Shown: piece after piece, positions 46,774 to 59,205 of the stretch
How positions within the stretch are numbered: position 1 is the stretch's first letter
Layout: every line of letters begins with the position of its first letter
Source of the DNA: Conoideocrella luteorostrata
Lineage: Eukaryota; Ascomycota; Sordariomycetes; Hypocreales; Clavicipitaceae
Assembly: GCA_032433595.1 (NCBI GenBank)
Contig: JASWJB010000017.1
Coordinates: forward strand, 62,001-126,000
Reading direction: 5' to 3'
DNA: 64,000 nt
Program-made: the position numbers and the translations under genes
The notes under the pieces: generated by a model
What the model was told of the DNA's origin: nothing
The model's database searches: none
Seen by the model: the letters and a program-made list of their open reading frames with translations, nothing else

Positions 46774-47155
46774 TAACCCAACAGTCGCCGGACGTATCAT
46801 TATTCTCGTAACGGAAACCCCCAAATCCAGCCCCCAAGTTCACAAGGCTGGGTGATCATACGGACACACCTACCCAAACCCAAACAGCAAAGCAAGGACA
46901 ACCCAACGCTCAAATTACGCAGTTGGGGGCTAAGAGCAGCCTCGCATCTGCACCAACAAGGCAGCTGCCGACGTACGGGGGTGCAAGTGAGGCTGTCGTT
47001 GACAATGCATTGACCGCACCTTTGCACTCCAAATAACTATTACCCCCCCTTCCCAATATAATGATGGAGTAACTACTCTGTACACCTAAGTCGCATAAAG
47101 TATAAAAAGCTTGCGGCGCAATTTTAGAGGCCGCCCAACAGTTTTTATGACCCGT
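46774..47155. other. Intergenic spacer
   Basis: 3' flank of the Zn2Cys6 gene. Nothing else supportable. Confidence 0.5.
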
Positions 47156-47392
47156 TTATGCATAACCTTGTACTTGTGAAAAATATACGCGGGTGGTCGA
47201 CTTATGGGCTGGCCGGTCCATGACCGCTTTCGCAGCCGGTCCCTTCTTCGTCTTCCCAGAACTAGCTTTGTATACATCAACAAAGAAGTAGCCAGCCAAC
47301 TGCGCATATCTTGTTGAAAGATCGGACTTCTCGTGTTTCAGAGGCCCAGTTGTTGAGAGAGCAATCGAGGTGACGGAACCACACTCGCACAT
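47156..47392 (-). CDS. Possible small protein, 78 aa, uncertain
   Basis: A minus-strand ATG frame starting MCECGSVTSIALSTTG and ending in a Lys-rich segment and YFSQVQGYA. A second minus-strand frame (47726-47517, starting with MSESMSSTKQ) lies just upstream and contains a GTAAGA donor-like site, so the two could be exons of one gene, but I could not find a splice that joins them convincingly. No recognisable domain. It may be chance. Confidence 0.22.
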   Translation of the reverse strand: MCECGSVTSIALSTTGPLKHEKSDLSTRYAQLAGYFFVDVYKASSGKTKKGPAAKAVMDRPAHKSTTRVYFSQVQGYA

Positions 47393-47882
47393 GGTTGTAG
47401 TAATTTCGACTTGCGAACTACGGGTACAAATGAGTCGCAAGTTGGGAAGAATTGTGCTGGTTCAATCAGACCTTCATTTTTCGACTAACTCTAAACACAC
47501 ACCTCAATGTAATACGCTATCGTGCAGCCAGGACTTGTATGGCATTGGACATAACGTCGTCGGCCACGACAGCGTGTTTGCAAAACGCAACCCGCCAAAA
47601 TCTCAACTCAACCCATTCCATAACTCTTTGACGTATCTCATCCATCCCACATCTCTTACAGAAAGAAACCACAAGTAGCGCAAAAGCTTTTCCATCCTGC
47701 TTCGTTGACGACATAGATTCACTCAAAAAACAAGTAAAACAAAACCGCGACTGCTATTATTTTATTGTACAACAAAAGAAGGAAAGGTGAGGGACATGTC
47801 GGTTGTACACATGGGTATCATGACACGAGATCAAATTAAGAAAAATCCTGATGAATTCACAAGACTGAACAAACGAAGAAAA

Positions 47883-50151
47883 TCATGGTGCAATGCCGAT
47901 ACCACGAAGAACGCGAGCCGGATTACCAGCCACGATAGTAAACGGCGGAACATCCTATGTTGCTAGTTAGCGAGCCTACTTTTTTTTTGGTTCTTTTTTT
48001 TTTTTTTTTCACCAAAAAAATTGCTCAGAGATAATCAGACATACCTTAGTAACAATAGATCCAGCACCCACAGTGCTTCCTTTACCAATAGTGCGGCCGG
48101 CAAGGATAATCGCACCACCACCGATCCAGCAATCTTGCTCAATGATGATCCCTCTTCCAAACTGCGGGCCTTGGCCACCCTGACGTTTCTTCGGATCAAT
48201 GGGCAGCGAGGCCGTGAAAAGGCTGACGTTTGGGCCGATGACGCAATTGTCTCCAATCTTTACCTCGCAGACATCGTTGATGGTGCAATTGCGTCCCAAC
48301 ACAACATGGTGACCAATGGTGATGTTGTAACCATAGTCGCAGGTAAATGGGGTCTCAACTGCAACGTGACGACCAACACGACCAACATTAGTGACTGGAG
48401 AGGCCTCCGTTGGTGAGACGCGCACTGGGTCCCTCGGCTGCAGAATCTCCAAGAACAAACGGGCTCGCTCATCAGAAGATACGCCATTCGTGGGTGGCGA
48501 GGTCAAATTATTAAACCTCCAGCATGCGGCAGCACATCGTTCTCGTTCCAGGCAAAGTTCTTTGTCAAATGGATAAAAGTGTCGTCCAGAAAGCATCTCC
48601 TCCTTTTGAGTTCTCCGCTGAGGTTGAGGAGGATACTGGGGGTGGACCAAAGCCAGCTGAGCAGCAGCCTGGGCGTTGGAGGAGCTCTGTGGGTGAGGTG
48701 TCGGACTGCTTGTGCGCGTCGGGTGTAAAATATTGATCTGCGGCAGGTGACTGCCTGGATGCGGCGTTTCTGGTTGTTCGTTGGCTCTATTAAGCTCATG
48801 GGCTCTGTTAAGCTCACTCCCTCTGAAGTCGTTGGCTCTCTTGAGGTCATTGGGTCTACCAAAGTCAGTGCCTCTACTGAGATCATGCAGAGGAGGTACT
48901 CGCTGATGATATTCCTTACTCATTCTGTCTGCAAATGAAGGTGGTTGCGTGTTGGCACTGACAGGAGTAGGAAATGCATTTGCAGGAGTGTACGGGACAG
49001 CAGACAATTTATTTTCTGGGCTTGTGGCAGACGCGCTTGCCATTGTTGATATTGTCGATGCCGTTGGTCGGTCATCTTCGGTCCCTGCCAAAGGTCGGCC
49101 TTGTGGCGGGTCTATGCGAAGGATCTGGCCACGATAGTGAGGCAGTGGTTCCCGCTTTGAGGGCTGCGGCCCATATGCACCATGTTGGGGCATCCCGTAC
49201 GCCCCAGGTGGAATGTAGGATGGGTCCTTCGACTCCAACGGTACTGTAACTGCTTTCGTATCTGGCTTGGGCCAGCCAGTTCCTCGCTGTTGCGGGTATC
49301 CAGCACAGAGAAATCCTCCTCGAATACAGTTGCTGCCTGCAAGATTGGTTAATATGTGGTCCGTTTCTTGAAGCATGGCATTCAACACTTTTGCTAAGGT
49401 GCATATACTTACACTCGGGCTTCTGCTCATCGCACTTCTTCTTCCTCTTGCGACACGTCAAACAGCCAGTCTTGGTACGATTGCTAAAGTTGCGTTTTCG
49501 CTTTTTCGGGTCGTGATGAAGGAGAGTGTCAGGTCGCTGTTCGCTTCCATATGGGCCATCATACGTGACGGCGGATCGGTCCTCAGCATCGGGACTCGCA
49601 TTGGAGAAGTCACTGTGGTCCATCTGGCCGGAAGTAGCTCTCCGCAGAGCATCGCCAATTTGGTCCTCGGATTGGCCTCGAGGCGAAGAAGCCGAGTTTT
49701 GATGCGAATCATAGCCATTCCTGTCTGGATGCGAATGATGCTGGGTCGGCCAAGAGCTGTCCCTGTCTCGTTGCTCCTCTCCAAACTGCCTGCTATCTCG
49801 CCGAAAGCTTCCGTATGCTTCCCGGGAGTCTCTCCGCGGCGCCGTAGGTGTTGCCTCTGGAGTCTGGCCCTGGTTTGGAGCATCTTCACGTCTCAGCTCA
49901 GCTGAAATCGAACGCTTCCGCTTCTGTGGCCCATCTGCATCCGCAAACCTTCCCGAGGGGAATGGAGGTCGATTTGTGCTCTGTTCTTGCCAGGCTTCTT
50001 TATGGCTTGAAGAGACTTCTGGTGATCTGTGCTCATAGGCTTTGCTCGAAGCCTGACCCCGATCATCTGAGGTAAACACTGTAATGCTCCTTTCGGTTGG
50101 AGAATCGTTGGCCCTTGGAGAGCCTCCGTTTAAAGCCTTGAACGCAGACAT
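47883..50151 (-). CDS. Zn2Cys6 DNA-binding domain fused to a maltose-O-acetyltransferase-like hexapeptide domain
   Basis: Three exons on the minus strand: 50151-49413, 49336-48045 and 47954-47883. Introns are 76 nt (donor GTAAGT) and 90 nt (donor GTATGT, T-rich). The product is 700 aa. Residues 1-225 are disordered. The binuclear zinc cluster, split by intron 1, uses C230, C233, C240, C247, C250 and C257 (CX2CX6CX6CX2CX6C) preceded by KKRKRNFSNRTKTG. A Pro/Ser-rich linker follows with a degenerate xxELNRAxELNRANE-like repeat. The Mac domain (HFYPFDKELCLERERCAAACWRF) and left-handed beta-helix occupy the last ~190 residues, ending DVPPFTIVAGNPARVLRG. The position of the usual catalytic His (xHPxD in LacA/Maa-type enzymes) reads SLPID, with L624. 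It may therefore bind acetyl-CoA or sugar without normal catalysis. Confidence 0.92.
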
Positions 50152-53100
50152 GTCAATTGGGGCGTGAGACAGATGCTGGCTGATTGATATATCCCCAGAG
50201 TACAGTTGCGCCAAAAGGTACAAAATTTACGATCTGGTGTTTCTGTCGTGTTGCTGATCGGGTTTAAGCTCAAGGGCAACCAATGGCACGTCTCATGTAA
50301 ACCCGGAATAATAACCGCAATTCGCATTACCAGTCGGGGATCCAGCCCACGGCTTGAGTATGTTGTGTTCTGAGTTTCCCTTAGATCAACGCCTTATGCT
50401 CGATTCGCCGACTAGTTGTATTTTTGAGCCTTGAATATCGTGTATTGCACGGTGGCTTTGCCACAAACCCACCTTCCCTTTAGACCGGCAATTGGGGGGC
50501 GGCGAAAGTCGGAGGGCCTCAGTGCGGTATGCGGTGCTGAAATATGGCAAAGATGAAGTTATTGCATTGGCACCGGTTGTCTCAAAAGATTGGGTGCGTA
50601 AAATGCTCGAAGTTCTGCAACTCAAGATGCGCGAAGCGGCTTCTTTTCAGTTTGCGAAGAGAGCGAGTGGGAAACGGAAGTCGCGGGGGCAAGCCGACTA
50701 TGATTAGAGTGCCGTCTTCTGTGAAGTATATTCGCGTCAGAACAAGATATTCGTAGAAGGGTTCCTCGAATATGAGATAGGCAATGACCAGATGGTGGCG
50801 GAAGAAAGGAAAAGAACCCAAGAGGTCGATTGCGTCGGTGGAATGTCGTTTAAGCTGAAGGAAGGCAAAAGGTGGGAAAAGGAAGAAGCATCCGTGTTGG
50901 GGATAACGAGATTGTGATGGGGTCCAAGGTCGGTTTCTAGTCGAGCATCTTTTCGAGGAAAGCACTCCTGTCCTCGTACTCCGTACCTCGCAATTAGTTT
51001 TTTTTTAAAATACGACCCGGAAGCACGCAACCAGGAAAGCAGACCAGGCAGGTCGTCCCGGAAATGTACACAGGTACAACACAGGGCCGAAGGTGGGAAG
51101 GGTGTGAGGAGGGCAACCCCAAGAAGGCAGGGTGGTTGATGGCTAGGGAGGCGTGGAGGTACCGAAGTACATAGTACGAGCGACCTGTCGACCGGTAGAG
51201 CGCCGAGACGATCGCTAAGCCCGGAAGCCGCGCTTTTACTTCGCTAGTTTGGAGGTGCACGAAGCTGGCCTCGTCGCCATCATCTGGCGACCTCTTGTCC
51301 TCCCTTGCCCGTTTTCCCTGGCAGTGCAAAAGCCGTGTGTACTTCGTGCCCCTCCAAATATCAGGCGGCATGGCGCTTGGAGGACTGGGGATTGGGGACC
51401 GACGACAGCAGACCAGGGTAGAGGGAGGGGGGTGCATTAAAGCGGCGACGGGCACGATGACGGGCACCAGGTCGCAGGGGGGTGCAGCGCTCCACAGGGC
51501 GTGCAGAAATAGAGCTTGCCTTGCGCAGGTGCACCGGACATGTTCAATTTTGGATGAAGAGAATAGCTGGATGGCTGGTCAACACGGGCGACTGGGCGCT
51601 CATTGTGTTAACTGTCCAAGTGGAGAGGCGTGTGTGGCTTGCGCCTGTCTTCCTGTCCATCTGTCCGGATGACTGGCTTCAGTGTGCAACTTCGCCAGTC
51701 ACCCAATGAGGCATCACAGTGTCTGGTGGTGGCTACCGGTTGGCGTTTGTGTGATTCCTCGTCTGTGTCTGGCGGGTGTTGCGCCGTGTTGCAATGCGTT
51801 ACGCCGCATGGGGATGGCTTCCATTCGAGTGTTCAATCGGACCAGTGACGACGTAGGATGAGGCTGATGGATGTGAGATGTGGGAAGTGGGCAAACGAGA
51901 CAGATCGATGCCCATCCTTTCTTTCGCCATTGCTTCTGTATTGTAACCACGGAGTACGGAGTATGTACAATACGGTATGAGGATGAACCCCTGCCCGCAC
52001 AATGAATGGTCTACTCAGCCAATTGTTCAAGGTTCGTGTCTTCTAAAGCTTCTAAAGCTTCTCACAGCAACATTGTTGCATCCGTCGAGTCAAGACGCCC
52101 GATGCTCCGCAGACGCATACAACATGGGGATCCTTGATAATTCACCCAAATACTAGTAATTATGTAAAGTTATTCATCGCATCGCATCGCATCGCATCGG
52201 ATTCTGTCGGCCAACTCCAAGACTCGAATCAACCCAGCACCATATGCTCCACTGCCATCACCACCGCCATAATTTGAGCTGTTCTGCGGTCTCCGGTCTC
52301 CGGTCCGACTGTGTTTGGCCCAAGTGAGGGAGGAGCCAGCAGCCTCTGGGCATGCAGTCGCCGTGCGTGCTCTCCAAAGTCTGCGCGCAGGCCAACAAAG
52401 TAGGTAGCGTGGAAATGCCTCGCTCGGCCGAGAGCTGAAGTTTGCGTCTGGTACTGAACCACCCTTGGATTTAAGGTCTGCGCTGATATGGGTGGGCATC
52501 GGGGCATAATGGCCTCGCCTCATGCTGGTCAGCCTAGTTCTTGAACGATATCTCGAACTGTCCAGTGCGACTATCGGTTGTATGCATAGGATATATTACA
52601 CTTCTGCGGAGCAAAAATAAGAAGCAGTGGTGCAACCTTCTGCCGACCAACAATTTCGCGTACCGACTTGTGCTGGTGAGAGCAGCCCATGGGAAGCCGC
52701 ATTGCTTTCGCTCTAAGCCCTGGATTGTCGTTTGGTCTACTCCGTAACCCCGTACGGAGTGGTACTACGCAACACAGGTAATAGTCATACCAGATGCCCG
52801 TACGGAGTAGTCCGCACTGTACATTCAATAGCCCCTATGCATACTCCGTAGACCACCCACCGAAGCGATTAGGACGGTAGTGGGTAGAAACGAACCCTTC
52901 TGTGCCATGGGTATGGATGTTTTGGGCGTGGCCGCAGTAGAGTAGGCGGCGTTTGCCGCGAAAAGGCATTGAAGTTCTCCACCGCAAACTTGACTGCTCA
53001 GTTGCCCAGCCTAAGGGCTGTTGGTCCGTGGCCTGGTGGCTGGCCGTTATGGTCTCCGTGCACGTCAACAAAAGGGCCATACGACCAAATAATCTGACGC

Positions 53101-56100
53101 CGGAGACAGCCCTCACGATTTAGAACAGGCCCTAGACGGTGACGGTAAGTATTGTACTCCGTAGTGTAGTCTCTTCATCATCATGCTAGTCATGGGCTGC
53201 TTCCATGTGTGGAGGAGGATTAGCATCAATTGCTTGACAGTAGCATGGTGCTTATGCGTCATCAGGCCTATACTATAGCGTCAATGTCAGTCACCTACAT
53301 CCGGATCAGGGCAGGAACTCGGTGGCTCCAGCCCGCGCTTGCTCCACCAAAGTCGCCCTCGATCTAAAACTCAACCTTCACCCAACACTGACAGCCAAGT
53401 ACTCTTGTTTCAACCTCAATGACGTGCCGCGCCTCCATTCGACTTCCGTCTGGCCGTCTAACATGCAAGCCACACAGTTCCCACGCTAGGGAGACTATAA
53501 CCAGAGATTCGGCCTTGGATGCAACCCTGAGCAAGGTATTATACCAGATGGTGAGTGGGACATGAAAAGACACACCGGACTCGCCTGGTCGAAATGGAAC
53601 CCCAGCCTCATGCAACACGCAATTCGACCACATTCGGTTATGTCGCCGGACACGAAGTTGCATTTGCAAAAAGTTTCCTGTTCTGTGTGCGGAGCGGATA
53701 CATGATATGATCTACTGCGTAAATGAAAGGTAAAAACAGTTTCCCGTCTTGTTTTGCTAGCTACCTCTTGAAATTGAGGTTCAAAGAGCATGTAACGGGT
53801 GGAGCCAAGTTTATGTCCTATTATCTCGAGATAGGGAATAGGAACCAATCGTCATCGTAAGATACCTTCGGATATCTAAGTTAGACGCTTTCGTTGTTGT
53901 TGTGACACATCACGGCAAGACCTTGTCGCCAGTATAGCATCGTTCAACAGTGTATACGCGGAGGAACCTGGCAGGTGCTTGTTTCAAAACCACGTTAGCC
54001 TGAGATATACTCACAACGACTAATCAATTTTCTCCTTTATATATTTGACGGAAGCCAGACCGAGCGCCACGAAACGCATAGACAAAAACTGAACTTCTGG
54101 AACCTGGGAATTTCTTCGCAACATACGAAACATTGGATGCCTCCCTTGATATAAATTGCAAGGGATGCCGACTGCAATGATGCTTCATAGGGATGACTCA
54201 CGGCCCCTTCCCGAGGCAAAAGGGAGGAGTGGTTATTGTCTAGCAAACTACGGAGTACGGAGTATACACCCCGCCAAACGAAGAGAGAACTGAATAGGCG
54301 TAACAGAATAGTCAGTTCGCCACCAACTGTTCCAGACAACTCAACCAAGGGGGACCAAGTTAGCTTCGAGTCAGCAGCTAGCCAATAGCAAGGCGTGCAC
54401 CGGGGAAGATTCTCATGGGTGTGTGGGCAACCTTCATATTAACGCCGCGTCTAACACCGTCTCGTATCATAATGGCCGCGGCTGTGCTCGGCCACACTCC
54501 CACGGCTAGTTAGTTACCTGTTTGCCGACAACGCCAGTTCCGTCGCCGGGCCCACAATTAACAACATTGGCCCAGCACTCTGGGAAGCCAGATGGGTGCT
54601 GAAAGCAGAATTGGTGAACGCCCGCGAGAGAGAAACGCGGGCCGTGGCAGCAGAGAAATTCTCCTTTGGCGAGAAATGAGGATTCAAAAGGCTAGGTCCT
54701 CCAATCGCCAATGATATCATACCGCTGAAGACAGAAGTTTTCTCGGTAGCTGTCGATAGCTGGCGTTCTTGAGAGAAGCCTTACCGAAAACTTCAGCACA
54801 GGCACAGGCAAAGAACACATCAACCCGCCAGCCGTACAGAGCTGGAAACCCACCGAGACAACTCGTGGTGTGCCAAGCAACGGTCAGAAGTGGAGCTAAG
54901 GGCAATTGCGCTTGGCTTGTCGCGATGAAATGGGAAGCCAAGTCTCAATGCTCACCCCCGCAAGCAGTGGCTTGTTAGCGCCACACAACCCATGGCGAAT
55001 GCTACTAAGCGGTTCATTCGACGTGATTGGTGATCGTCAGCTACCCACCAATCTGCGATGTGGTCCACACAGATTGATTGCACTGAGACGTGCGGTTGCG
55101 ATGGTGCACAGCATGGAGACGGGGCGACAGCTTCACCGGGTGAGGGTGTTGGCTGGCTTGTCCGTCACACTTGGCTTGCCTGCTGGGTGCATTGCAGTCG
55201 CTCACGACGCAGCACCGCAGACGACGTGGCTTGAGACAATGTGGTAAGCAAGAAAGCTCTGTGGAGTAAGCCAGCGTCGATAACACATCCTAGGCAGACA
55301 TAACACCATTATTTGCGGTTGAAGTGGATGCCTCAATATACTTCAGGTGAGGAGACATTTCCTTGGTTCCCGCCCTGCGTGTTGAATACTTAGACAGCGC
55401 ACTCGCAGTGGGACAGCACATGGTATTACTGAAAACAGGGTACAGCACTGGCCGGCCACAATGGCTCTATTCTGTTGTGTTCTTTCTGCTCAGTATCCCC
55501 GCGCAAGTGTTGCCAGTCAGAGTTGGTGGGTTTGCATGACCACTTGGCGACCCAGCAATCGGGATTTCTGGACGACAGTTGCGGGCTGAGGGGGATCTTG
55601 ACAGCACACGGTGGTCCAAGCAAGCCGGCCAAGCAAGGAAGCCAACCAGCCTGCCGACTGTTCCATCTGAGGATGCTAGAAGCATTTCTCCCAATGGCCC
55701 CAAATGGGTATCATAAGAAGTGGTGGCAGTGGAACAGCCGTAAGATAGGCGGCCCCGTCCTGCCAGCCGGGTCTAGACACAACCTTTCAATCTCCATCGT
55801 CTACCATAGTCTCTCCAGGGAGACTTGCATATCTTTTTTTAGAGTCTTTCCCGACAGCGGCGCTTGCCAGGAACATGCTCCGGCCGAGCAAGATTGAGGT
55901 TGTGCAGCGACGAAAGAGCAGTAATTCCCAATACCATCAACCCGATGGGGCGGGCTGGGCGGTCCTGCGAGGCTGGATGCGATGGCATTACGACATTGCA
56001 CCACCCTCTGCGATTTCCGACGGCAGCGCGCGGTTGGCTCGGTTGCTTGGCTGATTGGAAGAGACAGTTTGGGGCTTTTATTCTGGAGTATCCGGCGGCT

Positions 56101-59100
56101 GCTCATTTGGGTAAAATGCGATTCAAATGCATTGTGTTAGAGCAAGCCATGAGAACCATTAGCGGATACGAAGGACAAACACGCCAAAAATGGGCCGGAC
56201 CATCCATGGCTGAAGCTTGCAGCAACAACCAAAGGGCTAGGGCTGCGGAGCTCAGTCCCAGCAGCCCATTCTCGTGGAAGGAGAAGGCGAAAGCTCGCCC
56301 ATTGACACTCCATCACAAGAGCAGGAGATTGGGAGAGCATGTCACCGACGTAGACACAACCTTGAGCACCAGCGTTCGGCCAACTTGGCGCAGAGGGCAT
56401 TCCAGAGTGGGTTTGCACCAGGGCGCTTGAAGGGGATGAAACGGGGGAAAGTCCGTTAGGTTCGCCGACAGCATCGGCAAATCCAAGCTTGACAGGGCTT
56501 CACAATGTGACTCCTAAGCACTGGAAGCGCGCATGGGACAGGGGATGCCGACCTTACAGACTCCACAGTTGCTACGACATTGGATTCCCGCGCATCAGCC
56601 AAAACGTGCACTCAGCCAGAGCAAACCAGAGCATCAAGTGCTGCCACCCCTGTTCTTGATGGAGCGCGCCTGCACGCTTAGCTAGCCAGCTAAGCCTAGC
56701 TAAGCCAGCTCCAGCAAAAGCCTGGAGTAGTATGTACTTGCAGCTGTTTGGAGGTGTGACCGACAGGGTGTCCTGTGGAGAGCGAGCTGGACAGAGTCCG
56801 TTTGCGGTCCATTAGCATTGCATGGCCGCACCTTCGATGGCCCGGGTGCCCAGTCTTGCCAGTCTGCCCGCCATTCGAGAGTGCGTATTAATAAACAGCC
56901 CATGTGTGAAATTACGTGCCGCTGCCGACCCGCCCGCCTCCGTGGGCCTAGGGAACATTGGATCCGCGACACGGTGCGTCGTCACAAAGCAAACTTTGTG
57001 CAGCCCGTGCGGCGTTTCGTCTTCCGCTATCTCTGCATTGCAGCTGCTTTAAGATGGTGAGGAATTGGTTGGCTATGTATTAGCGCCTCTGGCTAGACCC
57101 GAGTCCGCTCCTCGGGTACAGCAATACGGAGCGCAGCTTCGCCTGAACAATGAGCAAAAACCTGCGACAGCCGGTGATGATCGCTGATTGTGGTCAGCCC
57201 CGTCAAGCCCGCCGCTGAGTTCAGCACTGGGTCTTGGGCTTCGCTCTTCGCTACGACGATGGGCGAGGATCATCTGTTTCCGGCCTACTTGGCTGTCAAA
57301 TATATTTAGAAACGCTCGGTTATCTTGCAGGTAGAATATAGACCTGTTGCAGCCAACCTTCAGCTTCGTCTGGTCGTCCTTGCTTTTGGCAGTTTTTTGG
57401 CTCCCGTCGATGTCCTCACGGACCAATCACACCTCTCGAAAGCCCAAGATAGCCGCCGACATAAGCGCTCGACCATGACTAGTCCGTCGAAGCCAATAAA
57501 TAGTCTCGCCTTTTGCCTCTGGCTGTTTTATTTTATCTTTCACGCCTGCAAGCATCCCAAGATCTCCAGGCACAGAAGAGGAGAGACCCTTGATCTTGCA
57601 TCGGCGGCTTCATCTCCGCCAAGCTATTTTTATCCTGCATCACAACATACAGCTTTATCGGAGGGTCCGATCTCGCGTTTTCCGGGCGCCTCTTCAACCC
57701 GAGATACCCCTATGAATTACGCCACGAGGCATCTTCACCGGAGCACCGCATGAATAGGCACCCAATGATGTTGGGTGATTCTCAAACTTCAAGCTCAATA
57801 GTATCGCGATGTTTCCCCCTGATTAATCCGAAGCGCGGAGGCTTGCTCAGGGGGCACCCGCTCGTTGGCCCCTCTGATATCCTTATCCGGCCCCTATGCA
57901 CGTCATGAAGTCATTCCCGTTCCAGATCATGCCAGCCTCCAACGACATGGCTCTCTCCTTGATGCTAACTCCAAAAAATACCCTACACCACCCTTCTCCC
58001 AGGTCTTACAGAAGGCCGGCTCGAAGCATCATGGTGACGACTCCGATTTGTCCTCCCTTCCCACACCCCCCCTTGCCTCTTCCGTCTGCCCCCATCCGCA
58101 TCTTACTGTTAACCAGGCCAACAACTGCTTGCCGACATCGAGACTATGTGTACTGATTGGTTGTCCTCCCTCGAATCTGGCATCTGGCATCAGCGACCCA
58201 TGTTGCCCACGCATGCAGGCACGCGGTGCCGGATATATAATAATAAGCGCTGGGCTCGAGATATTTATAGAGACATGTTGCTATATTAAGTGACGCCAGT
58301 TGCAGCCGTACTTGACCTGCAGCAGTCATCTTACCATTTTTTTTAATGAGGCAGCATGTCATGACGGACAAGGTCATTTACTTTCTAGCTGTACATAGAC
58401 TATTTGACAACCGTACGCCGGCCACCGCATGGAATGTCAAAATCAGCCGGCTTGCTGACTAGATGACATTCCTGGAGACCCGCCAATATGAAGAGACGGT
58501 CTTTGGTTTTTGAATGTTGGAAGCGCTGAGGCGCACCTACTAGATTAGTGTCTACAGTCGTGATGTTTGGAAATGCTTCGATGAAATACATAGCACCACA
58601 TGTTGCATGCCATTAGGCGCTTCCAGACGAAAGTGTACGGAACATACATGCATCTTGACTGGTCGATATCTGCCAAGCACACGTTGGAGGTTCAAATATA
58701 GTATTGTTTCAGGATCTATCTATATTTTGCCCCGCGGCAAAGGTGAGGGTGACTTCTGACAAGCGTTAATGCATCCTGTTACTCGCCATCCGCCCACGCC
58801 CCTGACGCCATCCCGACGCCAGCACAAATGAAGAAACTGTTTTAGCCGCTTCTCTGTGTCCGATAACGAATCTAACTCCGATCATGGTGTAAAACGCACT
58901 GAATAGCTTCACGCTCAGTCAACGGAACAATGATCTACCGACTTGCCTCCGCCGTTGTGGGACTTTTAGCCGCTTGGCATCTGTGACGCATAGTCATAAC
59001 AATTAAATTAATTACTGTCTTTCCACTTTCCTTCACACCACCCCCAATCCCTTGCTTGTTCCAAAGCGAGGGCTCCTGACGAGGGAAGCAAAAAGACGAC

Positions 59101-59205
59101 CCGGAAATCAAACATTTGGTGCCGCAGATGGGGAACGGTCGGGTGGCGCGCGAAGCTGTCAAGTAGAGTATACTTAGCGAGGTGCTTGCTTGATCATTTT
59201 CATCG
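50152..59205. other. 9-kb stretch without a convincing gene
   Basis: Between the starts of the fusion gene (minus) and the stop of SWC4 (minus). All frames are under 190 codons, overlap others on both strands and show no domain. Base composition is not AT-collapsed, so it is not obviously RIP-mutated transposon debris. Exact 9-mers lie at 50977, 51955, 52738, 52801, 52842, 53155, 54249 and 54256; a (CATCG)5 repeat at 52175-52199. It might carry long UTRs, lncRNAs or distal regulation for the fusion gene. Confidence 0.6.
52175..52199. repeat. Tandem repeat (CATCG)x5
   Basis: Five perfect pentanucleotide units in non-coding DNA. Confidence 0.95.

Noticed and set aside
48001..48044. Read-through of the fusion gene into a VCLIISEQFFW end
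   Set aside because: This is intron sequence; splicing to 47954 restores the conserved DVPPFTIVAGNPARV end of the acetyltransferase fold.
55864..56430. 188-codon plus-strand frame in the 9-kb desert
   Set aside because: No domain, overlapping frames on the other strand, composition like the surrounding non-coding DNA.
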